The notes under the pieces: generated by a model
Database searches by the model: none
What the model was told of the DNA's origin: nothing
The model's input: only the letters and a program-made list of their open reading frames with translations
Translations under genes and position numbers: made by a program
Part shown: one piece after another, positions 22,901 to 31,764 of the stretch
How the letters are laid out: each line of letters begins with the position of its first letter
How positions within the stretch are numbered: position 1 is the stretch's first letter
Assembly (NCBI GenBank): GCA_018652955.1
Contig: JABIBA010000005.1
Location: 1-32,622 of the forward strand
Source of the DNA: Candidatus Peribacter sp.
Lineage (GTDB): Bacteria > Patescibacteriota > Gracilibacteria > Peribacterales > Peribacteraceae
Direction of reading: 5' to 3'
DNA length: 32,622 bases

Positions 22901-25900
22901 CTCGCTTCCTCCGGAACATTGGTTGTAGAAGGAGATACAGAGCTTCATGGCAATCTCTCAGGTTCTACTATTCAAGCTGCAACATCCCTCACAACTTCTG
23001 GAACTCTCGTTACAGAAGGGGATGCTACTATCAATGGAACTTTGAGTACAAATACGATTACTCGTATTGGCGATGATGATACTAATATAAACTTAGGAAA
23101 TAGTGATCAAATATACTTAAGAGCTGGTGGAATTGACTTTATAGACATGAATGAAACATTTGAAGATATTCTAACATTCAACCCTGCAAGTAATGATATT
23201 GATACAATTATTGAGGGAGATAATGATCTTTATTTATTCTATGCAGATGCAGGAACTGATCGTATTGGTATTAGTACAGATGCACCAGATACAAAACTAG
23301 AAGTAGTAGGCACTATCTCTGGTTCTCAGGTCTACGCAGCGGACACGCTTCGCTCTTCTGGAGCATTAATTGTAGATGGAGATACCTTCCTCGATGGTGA
23401 AGTTACCTTCGGGTCTGGCCTCATCATCAACGGTGTCACTTACAGATTTCCAAGCTCAGATGGTTCTGCCACAGGAAAAGTCTTGGCTACAGATGGTAAT
23501 GGAAACCTCAGCTGGACTACGGCTGCTGCAGGAGGATCAACCTACTACGGAGGACAGGGGATTAGTATTAACGGATCAGACTTCATCACACTTTCATCAA
23601 CTCTTACAGGAACAGATATCCTTGCTCTCAACTCTCTTCGTTCATCTGGAACCTTAGTCGTTGCAGGAGCATCTACTCTTTCTGGAACGACCACTATCCA
23701 AGATGATCTCATCGCAAACTCTGGAGCAATCTTTAATGACGAAGTGGTCTTTGGTTCAGGGCTCATCATCAACGGAATTACGTATCTATATCCAGATTCC
23801 GATGGTTCTGCAAACCAAGTACTCCACACAGATGGAAACGGAAATCTTACATGGGCTGCAGATGATGGAGCTGGTGGAGGGTCTACAGAAGACGCAGGTC
23901 AGGGACTTTCTAAAAATGGTTCAGACTTTATTAGTCTTAGTGCTGCATTTACTGGAACAGATATCCTTGCTCTCAACTCTCTTCGCAGTTCCGGAACTCT
24001 AGTAGTTGCAGGAACATCTACATTGTCTGGAGCTGTGACAATCAACGATGAAGTGACTTTCGGATCAGGATTGATCATCAACGGAGTCACATATCTCTAT
24101 CCAAGTTCAGATGGTTCTGCAAACCAAGTACTCCACACGGATGGAAATGGAAATCTTACATGGGCTGCAGATGATGGAGCTGGTGGAGGATCTACAGAAG
24201 ATGCAGGTCAGGGACTTTCTAAAAATGGTGCAGACTTCATTAGCTTGAATGCAACTATTACTGGATCAGATATCCTCGCCCTTGATTCTCTACGATCAAG
24301 TGGAACCCTAGTCGTAGCAGGAACATCCACACTCTCTGGAACGACCACTATTCAAGATGATCTCATCGCAAACTCTGGAGCAGTCTTTAATGACGAAGTA
24401 GTCTTCGGTTCAGGAATCATCATCGAGAATATTACCTATCACTTCCCACAAGCGCAGGGAGCGTCAGGTACTGTTCTTGCAACAGATGGAGGTGGAAACC
24501 TCACATGGACAACTGCAGCTTCTTCCCTCTCTGCAGGGCAGGGAATCAGTATTAGTTCTGACTTCATCACTCTCACTTCTACACTAACAGGATCTTCAGT
24601 CCACGCTATCGATCGACTCTCTTCATCCGGAGTCTTACTCGTAGATGGTGATGCAGATATCCGTGGAATCCTTTCGGGTGCTATTGTAAAAGCTGCTACA
24701 ACCCTTACATCTTCTGGATCTCTTCAGGTAGAAGGTGCTGCCAATGTTCACGGAACACTCTCTGGAAACACTATCACAGGATTCAATCTTGCTGACTGTA
24801 ACGGTTCTTCTAACAAATTAGTCTACAACGCAGCAAACCAACGATTTGAATGTGAAACAGATACCGATACAACAATTGCAGATACAGATACCACGTACAC
24901 AGAAGGTCAAGGTCTTACCCTTGATGGAACAACGTTCTCCCTAACAGCTGCACATTCAGGAACAACTATCGAAGGAACAACTCTCCTTTCTGGAGCCCTT
25001 GTTCACGCTCAAAACGGATTGACATCATCTGGAACTCTTCAGGTAGATGGAGCTGTAGAATTTGGATCCACACTCACGATTGGAGGAGTACTTTACATCT
25101 TCCCAGTGGGAGACGGGTCAGCTACTGGAAAAGTTCTCAAGACTGACGGTAGCGGAAACCTCAGCTGGAGTGATGACACAGACACAACAATTGCAGACAC
25201 AGATACAACATACAGTGCAGGTCAGGGAGTAAGTATTGATGGATCTAATTTCATCACCCTCACTTCAACCCTTACAGGAACATCTGTTCACGCTATCGAT
25301 CGTCTCTCATCTTCTGGAGTACTTGTTGTCGATGGTGATGCAGATATTCGTGGAATCCTCTCTGGCTCTATCGTCAAAGCTGCAACAACCCTTACATCCT
25401 CTGGATCTCTCCAGATAGAAGGTGCTGCCAATATTCACGGAACACTCTCAGGAAACACGATTGCAGGATTCAATCTTTCCGATTGTAATGGCGCATCAAA
25501 CAAGCTTGTCTACAACGCAGCAAATCAACGATTTGAATGTGAAGGAGATACCGATACAACAATTGCAGATACTGATACCACGTACACAGAAGGCCAAGGT
25601 CTGACCCTCGACGGAACAACTTTCTCCCTAACAGCTGCACATTCAGGAACAACTATCGAAGGAACAACTCTCCTTTCTGGAGCCCTTGTTCACGCTCAAA
25701 ACGGACTGACATCATCTGGAACTCTTCAGGTAGATGGAGCTGTTGAATTTGGATCTACACTCACCATTGGAGGAGTGACCTATGTCTTCCCTGTTGGAAA
25801 CGGATCTGCCACAGGAAAAGTCCTCAAAACAGACGGCTCAGGAAACCTCTCATGGTCTGACGATACGGATACCACCATTGCAGATACGGACACTACCTAC

Positions 25901-28900
25901 GATGGAGGACAGGGAATTTCTATCGATGGAAACAACTTCATCACCCTATCAGCGACTCTTACTGGAACAGATATCCTCGCATTAAATTCACTTCGATCAA
26001 GTGGAACCTTAGTAGTTGCAGGAACATCGACACTCTCTGGAGCTGTGACCATCAACGACGAAGTCACCTTCGGTTCAGGGCTTATTATTAACGGAATCAC
26101 TTACAGATTCCCAGGTTCAGATGGTTCTGCAAACCAAGTACTGCACACAGACGGAAACGGAAACCTCACATGGGCTGCAGATGATAGTGGAGCTGGTGCT
26201 CTTTCTGCAGGTCAGGGAATCAGTATCAACGGATCTGACTTTATTGTCCTTACTTCAACACTTACAGGATCTTCAGTTCACGCTATCGATCGACTCTCTT
26301 CTTCTGGAGTATTGCTTGTCGATGGTGATGCAGATATCCGAGGAATCCTCTCGGGTGCTATTGTTAAGGCAACAAATAGTCTCACTTCTTCAGGAACTTT
26401 GGTTGTAGAGAAAGATGCAAGATTTAATTCTGGTATAACTATCCAAACAACAACAGATGCTATTACTGCCTTCCAAGTTCTAGATGCAAATGGAGGACGT
26501 TCTATATTGAATGTTGATACAACAAACGAGAGAGTAGGTATAGGAACAGATACACCTACTGTAAAACTTCAAGTTCAAAATAATGCAGGTACCACTCCTT
26601 CATATGAAAGTAATACTGTTGCTGGTTTTTCAAATACAGCTGGAGGAACTAGTGAGGCATTTATTGCAGTTGCAGGAGGATCTGTTGGAGTATCTGGATA
26701 TAATTTCGGTTCCAGTGGAGATTCAGACGATGGACAAATCCTTTACAGAAAATCACTCAATAAACTCGAATTCGTTGCTGATAAAGTGACACAATTCTCT
26801 ATCGATTCGAGTGGTATAGCCTCAGGATTGTATCTCCATGCACAAGGTTTGCTTACCTCTTCAGGTGCATTTGCTGTCGAAGGAGATTCATATTTACAGG
26901 GAGAAGTCACCTTCGGTTCAGGAATCATCATCGAGAATATTACCTATCACTTCCCACAGGCTGAGGGAGCGTCAGGTACTGTTCTTGCAACAGATGGAGG
27001 TGGAAATCTCACGTGGACAACTGCAGCTTCTTCTCTCTCTGCAGGTCAAGGAATTTCAATTGCTTCAGACTTCATTACTCTCACATCAACCCTCACAGGA
27101 ACATCACTCCAAGTCTCTGACTCACTCGCTTCCTCTGGAACATTGGTTGTAGAAGGAGATACAGAGCTTCATGGAAACCTCTCAGGTTCTACTATTCAAG
27201 CAGCAACATCCCTTACAACTTCTGGCACCTTGGTTGCAGAAGGAGATGCGGACATTCATGGGACACTCTCTGGTGCAACAGTCCGTTCAAGTTCTGGCCT
27301 AGTAGTACTCAATGGAAGGATGGGTATTGGTACTGACACACCAAAAACATCTTTGCACATTTTCGATGGTGTCTCAGGTGGAACACCAGATAGTGGTACA
27401 CGTCTTCTTATAGAAGATAACACCACTGCACGTCTAGAATTCCTTGTACCAGGTGATGGAATCTCTGCAGGTATTTACTTTAGTGATGCTGCTGAAGCTG
27501 GTATTGGTCAGATAAATTATAGTCATACGTCAGATCAAATGCTCCTTGAGGCTGAGGACGCTGTGAGTTTCCGAGTAGGTAACATCAGTAATCGAATGAT
27601 CATTAACTCTGGTGGAAATGTTGGTATTGGTATGGGGACAGATCTTTCTCCAGAAGCAAAACTCGAAGTCATAGGTGCTATTTCTGGTTCTAAAATTTAT
27701 GCAAATGACATTCTGCAATCTTCTGGTGCGCTTGCCATTGAAGGGGATTCCTTCCTTGCGGGAGAAGTCACCTTCGGATCAGGACTCATCATCAACGGAG
27801 TGACGTACAGATTCCCAGGTTCCGATGGCTCTGCAAACCAAGTATTGCACACAGATGGAAACGGAAACTTATCATGGGCTGCTGATGACGGTTCTGGAGG
27901 AGGGTCTACAGAAGACGCAGGTCAGGGACTAACTAAAAATGGCGCAGACTTTATTAGTCTTAATGCTGCATTTACAGGAACAGATATCCTTGCATTAAGC
28001 TCACTTCGATCAAGTGGAACTCTCGTCGTAGCAGGAACATCTACACTCTCTGGAGCGGTCACGATCAACGATGAAGTCGCCTTTGGTTCAGGTCTTATTA
28101 TCAACGGTGTCACCTACAGATTCCCAAGTTCAGATGGTTCTGCTTCTGGAAAAGTATTGGCAACAGACAGTAATGGAAACCTGAGTTGGACAGCTGCTGG
28201 AGCTGGAGGATCAACATATTATGGTGGGCAGGGAATTAGTATCAACGGATCAGACTTCATCACTCTTACATCAACACTTACAGGAACATCAGTCCATGCA
28301 TCAGACTACTTGGCATCATCTGGAGTGCTTGTGGTGGAAAACGCCGCAACTACTACAGGTGCATACATCGAACAAATTGGTAATGGAATGGCAATGGTGG
28401 TTGAATCGAGTGCTACGACTCAAGATATTCTTACAATCTCTGGTGCTAGGCTTACTACAGGATTTGCTATAGATATTCCAAATCTTGATTCTCTCACTGC
28501 ATCAGGAGGAGGATTGCGCATTATCAGCAACTCTAGCAATACTGGGGTGAGAAACCTTGTAGAACTCTTTAACGATAATCCTGCAGCAAGTGGTACGACT
28601 GTACTTTCTATAAGACAGGATGCTGGTGGTACAGGTGTTTCTATTGATATGAATGGAGATGGTGTTGCATTGGATATTGATTCAGAAGCAGATAGTGAAG
28701 CAGGTATCCGCATCAGTATGAATGCAAAGAATGCGAATGACAGAAATCATCTTTCATTTGGATACAATAATCTCTTTGATGCCAATCTCTTCCGCAGTGA
28801 AGAAAATACACTCACGACAAGTGGGGCATTTGTTATAGATCCTCACGGGTTTGATAGCGTGTTCTATTTCGACAGTGCAACGTATAATGACCATACCGCA

Positions 28901-31699
28901 GAGGCAAATACGTCATCTGGTACGCAATTTACAATTTTAGGGAGTAATGCAGATTTCTTATATGTTGGTTCTCATACGCCATTTGGTGTTGTCGATTTCA
29001 ATATAGGAACACCAATGAATGCTGGTATGCACTTACAGCTGGATTACTACAATGGTTCGTGGTCTAGCATTGGCTTCAAAGATAACACAGCATCATTTTC
29101 TAGTGGTGGGATGATCACGTTTAATGCACCAACAGACTGGAGTAAGACACAACTAGAGATGGAGCCAGAGCCTGTCTACTACGTCCGTTTTTATGTTGAT
29201 AGCGAAAGCACCATTACCCGAGGATCAACGGCATACTCTGTTTCTCCGTCACAGGGATATCGATTTAAGGTTCACAGTCAGTCTGGAGATCCAGAGCCGA
29301 CATTCATTGTAGATTCCTACAAGCATGCAGCGTTCGGTACAGGGTATGATCTTCAAGCAGCTGCGACAATTTACACAGAGCGAGACTTTAATCAAGAAGC
29401 CCTGCTTATCAAGACAGATGAAAATACTGCTACACAAAATGTTTTCCGTATTATCTCGGATGTAGCTTCTGATAACGATAATGCCTTCCGTATTAGAGCG
29501 GATGGTTCAACGTTCTCCGACAATGCATACAGTGCTTCTGGAGCTGACTACGCTGAATGGTTTGCAACACGTGATGATGTGCAAAAAGGAGAAGTGGTAT
29601 GTATCTCTGTTGATCAGAACAATGCAGTAGAGCGTTGTACCGATGATGCAGATAGCAATGTGATGGGAGTGGTATCCACCAATCCAGCATTTATTGGAAA
29701 TACCATTACAGGAGCAGATGGAGTAATGCCTCCTGGATATGCATTGATCGGTCTTATCGGACAGGTGCCAACGAAGGTTCTCATAGCTCCATATGGAGAA
29801 GGGGTTCTCAACATTAGTCCAGGTGATGCGCTTACTCCTGCAAGCAAGCCTGGGTACGCACGAAGAGCGCTTCCAGGAGAGCCAACAGTGGGTGTCGCCT
29901 TAGAGAGGTTTGAAGGAAAAAGTGGTACAGAAGGAACAGTAAATGTACTGATCTCTCGCCGCAATAGTTCTGTAACAGTAGATCAAGTAGAACAGGAAGT
30001 ACTTGATCAAATCGCCTCTATGGAAATAGAGGACGAAGTGGAAATTATGGTTGCTGGAGCTATTGAGGCAATTGACTTCAACGACGATATCCTTGCTGTT
30101 GTCCGTCAGCAAATACAAGAAGTTGATTTGCGACAAACGGTTCTCGATATTCTTGAAGAAGCTGGTATCGGTACAGGAACAACGGTCGCCACACAGGAGC
30201 AGCACAATGTACAGATGTTAGCTGTAGAGCTTGGAACTGGGTCTGCTCTTTGGGGAATAGTGGATACACTCGAAGCAGAGATTGCACAGTTGCGAGAAGG
30301 AATGCAGATTATGAGTGGTGCAATCGCTACCCACCCTGAGAACTTCGAAAACCTCTCTATTGCAGACACTTTAATGATTGGTGGAGATGCGAGAGCGGTT
30401 AAAGACTTCTACGTCGATGGCACTCTGCATGCAGAAGACATCTTTGTTCCGGGACTTATTCATATTGATGGAAGAGTGGATATAACAGGGAATATGGATA
30501 TTGCAGGTGATACAGAAATAGCAGGAAGACTGACTGCAGGTTCATTCGAAATCAATAGTGGAGCGACTGTTCATGGGCCACTACACATCGACGGTGTACT
30601 AGTGATCGACGGACAGGAAATCGATCTTTCCGGTCTTGTTTCTACAGGATCAATGCTCAACCTCAGTAGTCTTCTCGTACAAAACTCTATGATGGTTCTT
30701 GGAAATATTACTATCGATGGCATGGCAGAGATCCTTGGTGATGTTACTATCGGAGGAAGTCTAACTGTCTCTGGAGCCCTTACCATAAACAATAACCAGG
30801 CAGGGTATGCAGTAGTTGTCGAAACAGGAACATCGGCAATCGTAAGCTTTGGATCTGGTACCTATTCGTATCCACCAATAATCACTGCGAGTTCTGATAA
30901 CTTTATTCCATGGCGTATTCACAGTGTGACGGGAACAGGATTCGTTATCGAAACCAAAGAGCAAGCTGCAGAAGATATTACGTTCTCATGGCATGCAATG
31001 CTTACGGAAGATCCGAATACCTTTAAGGGACTCCCTGCAGGAGCTAGCGTAAACGACATCGCATTCTTTGTAGATAACAATGGAGTACCGCTAAGTACCA
31101 GTGATATCTGGAATGCATGTATCAGAAACCAGCAACCACTGGGTCTTGATGGTAAGCCATTTAATTGCCGCCGATACAGAGATAGTGGCGAGAAGTGGAC
31201 GCACCCAGATCACCCAATTGAATTCCTCTGGGATCCAGATGCAAACGATCTGCGTCTCGTAATTCCACGTGGATACTACATTGAGGTTGTCGGAGAAGTA
31301 GAAGAGGAGATAGATGAGCCGGAGATCAAGGAGGCTACAGAAAGCGAGAAGACCGAAGAGGAAGAGGTAGAATCCGGAACTGGAGAAACAGTGGTAGAAG
31401 AGGAAGAAGTAGAAACAGGAACAGGAACAGGTGAAGTCATCATCGAAGAAAAACCAGAAACAGGAACAGGTGAAGTCGTCATCGAAGAGAATCCTGAAAC
31501 AGGAACAGGTGAAACGGTTATCGAAAAGCAAGAACCAGAACCAGAGCCAGAGCCAGAACCAGAACCAGAGCCAGAACCGCAGCCTGAACCAGAACCAGAA
31601 TCGCAGCCAGAACCTGCGCCAGAGCCAGAGTCAGAACCGCAGCCTGAACCAGAACCAGAACCTGAACCAGAATCTGAAGAGGAATCGTCAGAAGAATAA
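19970..31699 (+). CDS. Giant membrane-anchored modular fibre protein with N-terminal helix-turn-helix
   Basis: 3909 residues. Cytoplasmic N-terminus (1-104): LTKKQRQQWI ... LSRNDKGLVRQYI ... TGYSRAQTARLI, resembling the N-terminal HTH of IS/integrase-type transposases. One transmembrane segment (about 107-123) after Lys/Arg gives an N-in anchor. A Gly-rich hinge and eight collagen-like G-X-Y triplets (about 372-416) follow. Residues about 457-2790 are an array of 14 modules centred on FGSG-IINGVTY-FP, alternating with SSGTLVV, TDGNGNLSW and SAGQGISI segments, plus three inserts carrying GI(G/S)TD(T/A)P or GIGMGTD motifs as in phage tail fibres. About 2960-3100 is a beta-sandwich-like unit (W...F...G.I.FNAPTDW...YYVRF). 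About 3188-3335 (SGADYAEWFATRDDVQKGEV) resembles the Peptidase_G2/IMC autoprocessing region. Then come a coiled coil (3338-3400), bactofilin-like beta repeats (3460-3610), a beta domain and an acidic Glu-Pro tail (3776-3909). Likely a trimeric surface fibre or adhesin; function inferred. Confidence 0.9.
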   Translation: MTSEVDFLLPGSIENIHQAVNSFSGEGSLLKLTKKQRQQWISTLLGSCEYDQLSRNDKGLVRQYIQNETGYSRAQTARLISSSLKAIRTEPQVLMPQVEAKKLLPLRTITLTSAVGVMLLLVMSRPETGIEFLNADVQKTLTVSSEIPKDPFDPKDPELTQAVPVRTTVYSLLDSGKHPLFVQQENVAFSADVAVAYEKIVAVTVSELEKRVALRRSLRSLRTAFTTAVRPEPQAQEMKQAAPSSTEVVEQVSGHRILRLGASTINQEGAVTQVRGRTTAHDTRAGLMADIFRRAAQRRAARIVFVPEEDRYSPPEVVHASAGPIYASAPNIWNAMGSGDDGQVLMVVDGTPQWTFINKTNVEQLPSGYVSRRGGGSGRGGGGGGGGSSGSDGAAGADGAAGAAGASGADGADGPTLGIYNSLILESSGGLEAGNASGQKLIQVGLLTSSGKLIVENDVRFNSGVIINGVSYLFPSSDGSASGKVLHTDGNGNLSWSTDDGAGGGTTEYAGQGLNKNGDNFISLNSALTGTDILALNSLRSSGTLVVAGTSTLSGAVTINDEIAFGSGLIINGVTYRYPSSDGSASGKVLSTDGNGNLSWSDDDTGGSSLSAGQGISIASDFITLTSTLTGTSVHAIDRLSSSGVLLVDGDADIRGILSGAVVKATNSLASSGSLQVEGAANIHGTLSGNTIAGFNLSDCNGASNKLVYNAASQRFECEGDTDTTIADTDTTYTEGQGLTLDGTTFSLTAAHSGTTIEGTTLLSGALVHAQNGLTSSGTLQVDGAVEFGSTLTIGGVTYVFPVGNASATGKVLKSDGSGNLSWSDDTDTTVADTDTTYSAGQGTSIDGANFITLSATLTGTDILALNSLRSSGTLVVKGASTLSGTTTIQDDLIANSGAIFNDEVVFGSGIIIENITYHFPQAEGASGTVLATDGGGNLTWTTAASSLSAGQGISIDSDFITLTETLTGTSLQVSDSLASSGTLVVEGDTELHGNLSGSTIQAATSLTTSGTLVTEGDATINGTLSTNTITRIGDDDTNINLGNSDQIYLRAGGIDFIDMNETFEDILTFNPASNDIDTIIEGDNDLYLFYADAGTDRIGISTDAPDTKLEVVGTISGSQVYAADTLRSSGALIVDGDTFLDGEVTFGSGLIINGVTYRFPSSDGSATGKVLATDGNGNLSWTTAAAGGSTYYGGQGISINGSDFITLSSTLTGTDILALNSLRSSGTLVVAGASTLSGTTTIQDDLIANSGAIFNDEVVFGSGLIINGITYLYPDSDGSANQVLHTDGNGNLTWAADDGAGGGSTEDAGQGLSKNGSDFISLSAAFTGTDILALNSLRSSGTLVVAGTSTLSGAVTINDEVTFGSGLIINGVTYLYPSSDGSANQVLHTDGNGNLTWAADDGAGGGSTEDAGQGLSKNGADFISLNATITGSDILALDSLRSSGTLVVAGTSTLSGTTTIQDDLIANSGAVFNDEVVFGSGIIIENITYHFPQAQGASGTVLATDGGGNLTWTTAASSLSAGQGISISSDFITLTSTLTGSSVHAIDRLSSSGVLLVDGDADIRGILSGAIVKAATTLTSSGSLQVEGAANVHGTLSGNTITGFNLADCNGSSNKLVYNAANQRFECETDTDTTIADTDTTYTEGQGLTLDGTTFSLTAAHSGTTIEGTTLLSGALVHAQNGLTSSGTLQVDGAVEFGSTLTIGGVLYIFPVGDGSATGKVLKTDGSGNLSWSDDTDTTIADTDTTYSAGQGVSIDGSNFITLTSTLTGTSVHAIDRLSSSGVLVVDGDADIRGILSGSIVKAATTLTSSGSLQIEGAANIHGTLSGNTIAGFNLSDCNGASNKLVYNAANQRFECEGDTDTTIADTDTTYTEGQGLTLDGTTFSLTAAHSGTTIEGTTLLSGALVHAQNGLTSSGTLQVDGAVEFGSTLTIGGVTYVFPVGNGSATGKVLKTDGSGNLSWSDDTDTTIADTDTTYDGGQGISIDGNNFITLSATLTGTDILALNSLRSSGTLVVAGTSTLSGAVTINDEVTFGSGLIINGITYRFPGSDGSANQVLHTDGNGNLTWAADDSGAGALSAGQGISINGSDFIVLTSTLTGSSVHAIDRLSSSGVLLVDGDADIRGILSGAIVKATNSLTSSGTLVVEKDARFNSGITIQTTTDAITAFQVLDANGGRSILNVDTTNERVGIGTDTPTVKLQVQNNAGTTPSYESNTVAGFSNTAGGTSEAFIAVAGGSVGVSGYNFGSSGDSDDGQILYRKSLNKLEFVADKVTQFSIDSSGIASGLYLHAQGLLTSSGAFAVEGDSYLQGEVTFGSGIIIENITYHFPQAEGASGTVLATDGGGNLTWTTAASSLSAGQGISIASDFITLTSTLTGTSLQVSDSLASSGTLVVEGDTELHGNLSGSTIQAATSLTTSGTLVAEGDADIHGTLSGATVRSSSGLVVLNGRMGIGTDTPKTSLHIFDGVSGGTPDSGTRLLIEDNTTARLEFLVPGDGISAGIYFSDAAEAGIGQINYSHTSDQMLLEAEDAVSFRVGNISNRMIINSGGNVGIGMGTDLSPEAKLEVIGAISGSKIYANDILQSSGALAIEGDSFLAGEVTFGSGLIINGVTYRFPGSDGSANQVLHTDGNGNLSWAADDGSGGGSTEDAGQGLTKNGADFISLNAAFTGTDILALSSLRSSGTLVVAGTSTLSGAVTINDEVAFGSGLIINGVTYRFPSSDGSASGKVLATDSNGNLSWTAAGAGGSTYYGGQGISINGSDFITLTSTLTGTSVHASDYLASSGVLVVENAATTTGAYIEQIGNGMAMVVESSATTQDILTISGARLTTGFAIDIPNLDSLTASGGGLRIISNSSNTGVRNLVELFNDNPAASGTTVLSIRQDAGGTGVSIDMNGDGVALDIDSEADSEAGIRISMNAKNANDRNHLSFGYNNLFDANLFRSEENTLTTSGAFVIDPHGFDSVFYFDSATYNDHTAEANTSSGTQFTILGSNADFLYVGSHTPFGVVDFNIGTPMNAGMHLQLDYYNGSWSSIGFKDNTASFSSGGMITFNAPTDWSKTQLEMEPEPVYYVRFYVDSESTITRGSTAYSVSPSQGYRFKVHSQSGDPEPTFIVDSYKHAAFGTGYDLQAAATIYTERDFNQEALLIKTDENTATQNVFRIISDVASDNDNAFRIRADGSTFSDNAYSASGADYAEWFATRDDVQKGEVVCISVDQNNAVERCTDDADSNVMGVVSTNPAFIGNTITGADGVMPPGYALIGLIGQVPTKVLIAPYGEGVLNISPGDALTPASKPGYARRALPGEPTVGVALERFEGKSGTEGTVNVLISRRNSSVTVDQVEQEVLDQIASMEIEDEVEIMVAGAIEAIDFNDDILAVVRQQIQEVDLRQTVLDILEEAGIGTGTTVATQEQHNVQMLAVELGTGSALWGIVDTLEAEIAQLREGMQIMSGAIATHPENFENLSIADTLMIGGDARAVKDFYVDGTLHAEDIFVPGLIHIDGRVDITGNMDIAGDTEIAGRLTAGSFEINSGATVHGPLHIDGVLVIDGQEIDLSGLVSTGSMLNLSSLLVQNSMMVLGNITIDGMAEILGDVTIGGSLTVSGALTINNNQAGYAVVVETGTSAIVSFGSGTYSYPPIITASSDNFIPWRIHSVTGTGFVIETKEQAAEDITFSWHAMLTEDPNTFKGLPAGASVNDIAFFVDNNGVPLSTSDIWNACIRNQQPLGLDGKPFNCRRYRDSGEKWTHPDHPIEFLWDPDANDLRLVIPRGYYIEVVGEVEEEIDEPEIKEATESEKTEEEEVESGTGETVVEEEEVETGTGTGEVIIEEKPETGTGEVVIEENPETGTGETVIEKQEPEPEPEPEPEPEPEPQPEPEPESQPEPAPEPESEPQPEPEPEPEPESEEESSEE
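21146..21217 (+). repeat. Short collagen-like G-X-Y coding stretch
   Basis: Eight Gly-X-Y triplets rich in Ala and Asp, preceded by a poly-Gly segment. Short collagen-like runs often promote trimerisation, which fits a fibre. Only one hinge-type stretch is present. Confidence 0.7.
21340..28330 (+). repeat. Array of 14 fibre modules
   Basis: The FGSG-type motif recurs at about 21350, 21662, 22331, 22688, 23408, 23750, 24059, 24405, 25066, 25746, 26069, 26915, 27774 and 28082. Spacings fall into classes: about 308-357 bp (short), 661-719 bp (long) and about 850 bp (with inserts). Segments 22613-22837 and 24329-24553 differ at 6 of 225 bases; 22191-22359 and 24921-25089 at 3 of 169. The 22021 region recurs at 25438 at an in-frame offset of 3417 bp. 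Confidence 0.9.
31421..31690 (+). repeat. Tail repeats: 39-bp units then Glu-Pro dipeptides
   Basis: Three 13-residue units (GTGEVIIEEKPET, GTGEVVIEENPET and a third beginning GTGETVIEK) are followed by a long run of Glu-Pro/Gln-Pro dipeptides from six-base units (GAACCA/GAGCCA). The tail is rigid, acidic and probably extended. It carries no visible C-terminal anchor or sorting signal. Confidence 0.85.
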
Positions 31700-31705
31700 T
31701 CAAAC

Positions 31706-31734
31706 TTGCTGATATCTAGCTGCCATCGTATGAT
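31706..31734 (+). promoter_or_regulatory. Promoter of the 138-aa membrane protein gene
   Basis: TTGCTG (31706-31711), 17-nt spacer, TATGAT (31729-31734). The ATG lies 30 nt downstream. It sits in the 65-bp gap after the giant gene, so this gene has its own start. Confidence 0.6.
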
Positions 31735-31764
31735 TACTCCTGAACTTTCATTTCCCTTATTATT

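Noticed and set aside
21340-28330. CRISPR-like or transposon-like repeat array
   Set aside because: The repeats are in-frame protein modules of hundreds of bases inside one open gene; there are no short palindromic repeats with unique spacers and no cas genes.
19970-31699. Prophage tail-fibre gene
   Set aside because: The modules resemble tail fibres, but no capsid, terminase, portal, tail or lysis genes are nearby, and an N-terminal membrane anchor is not a virion feature.
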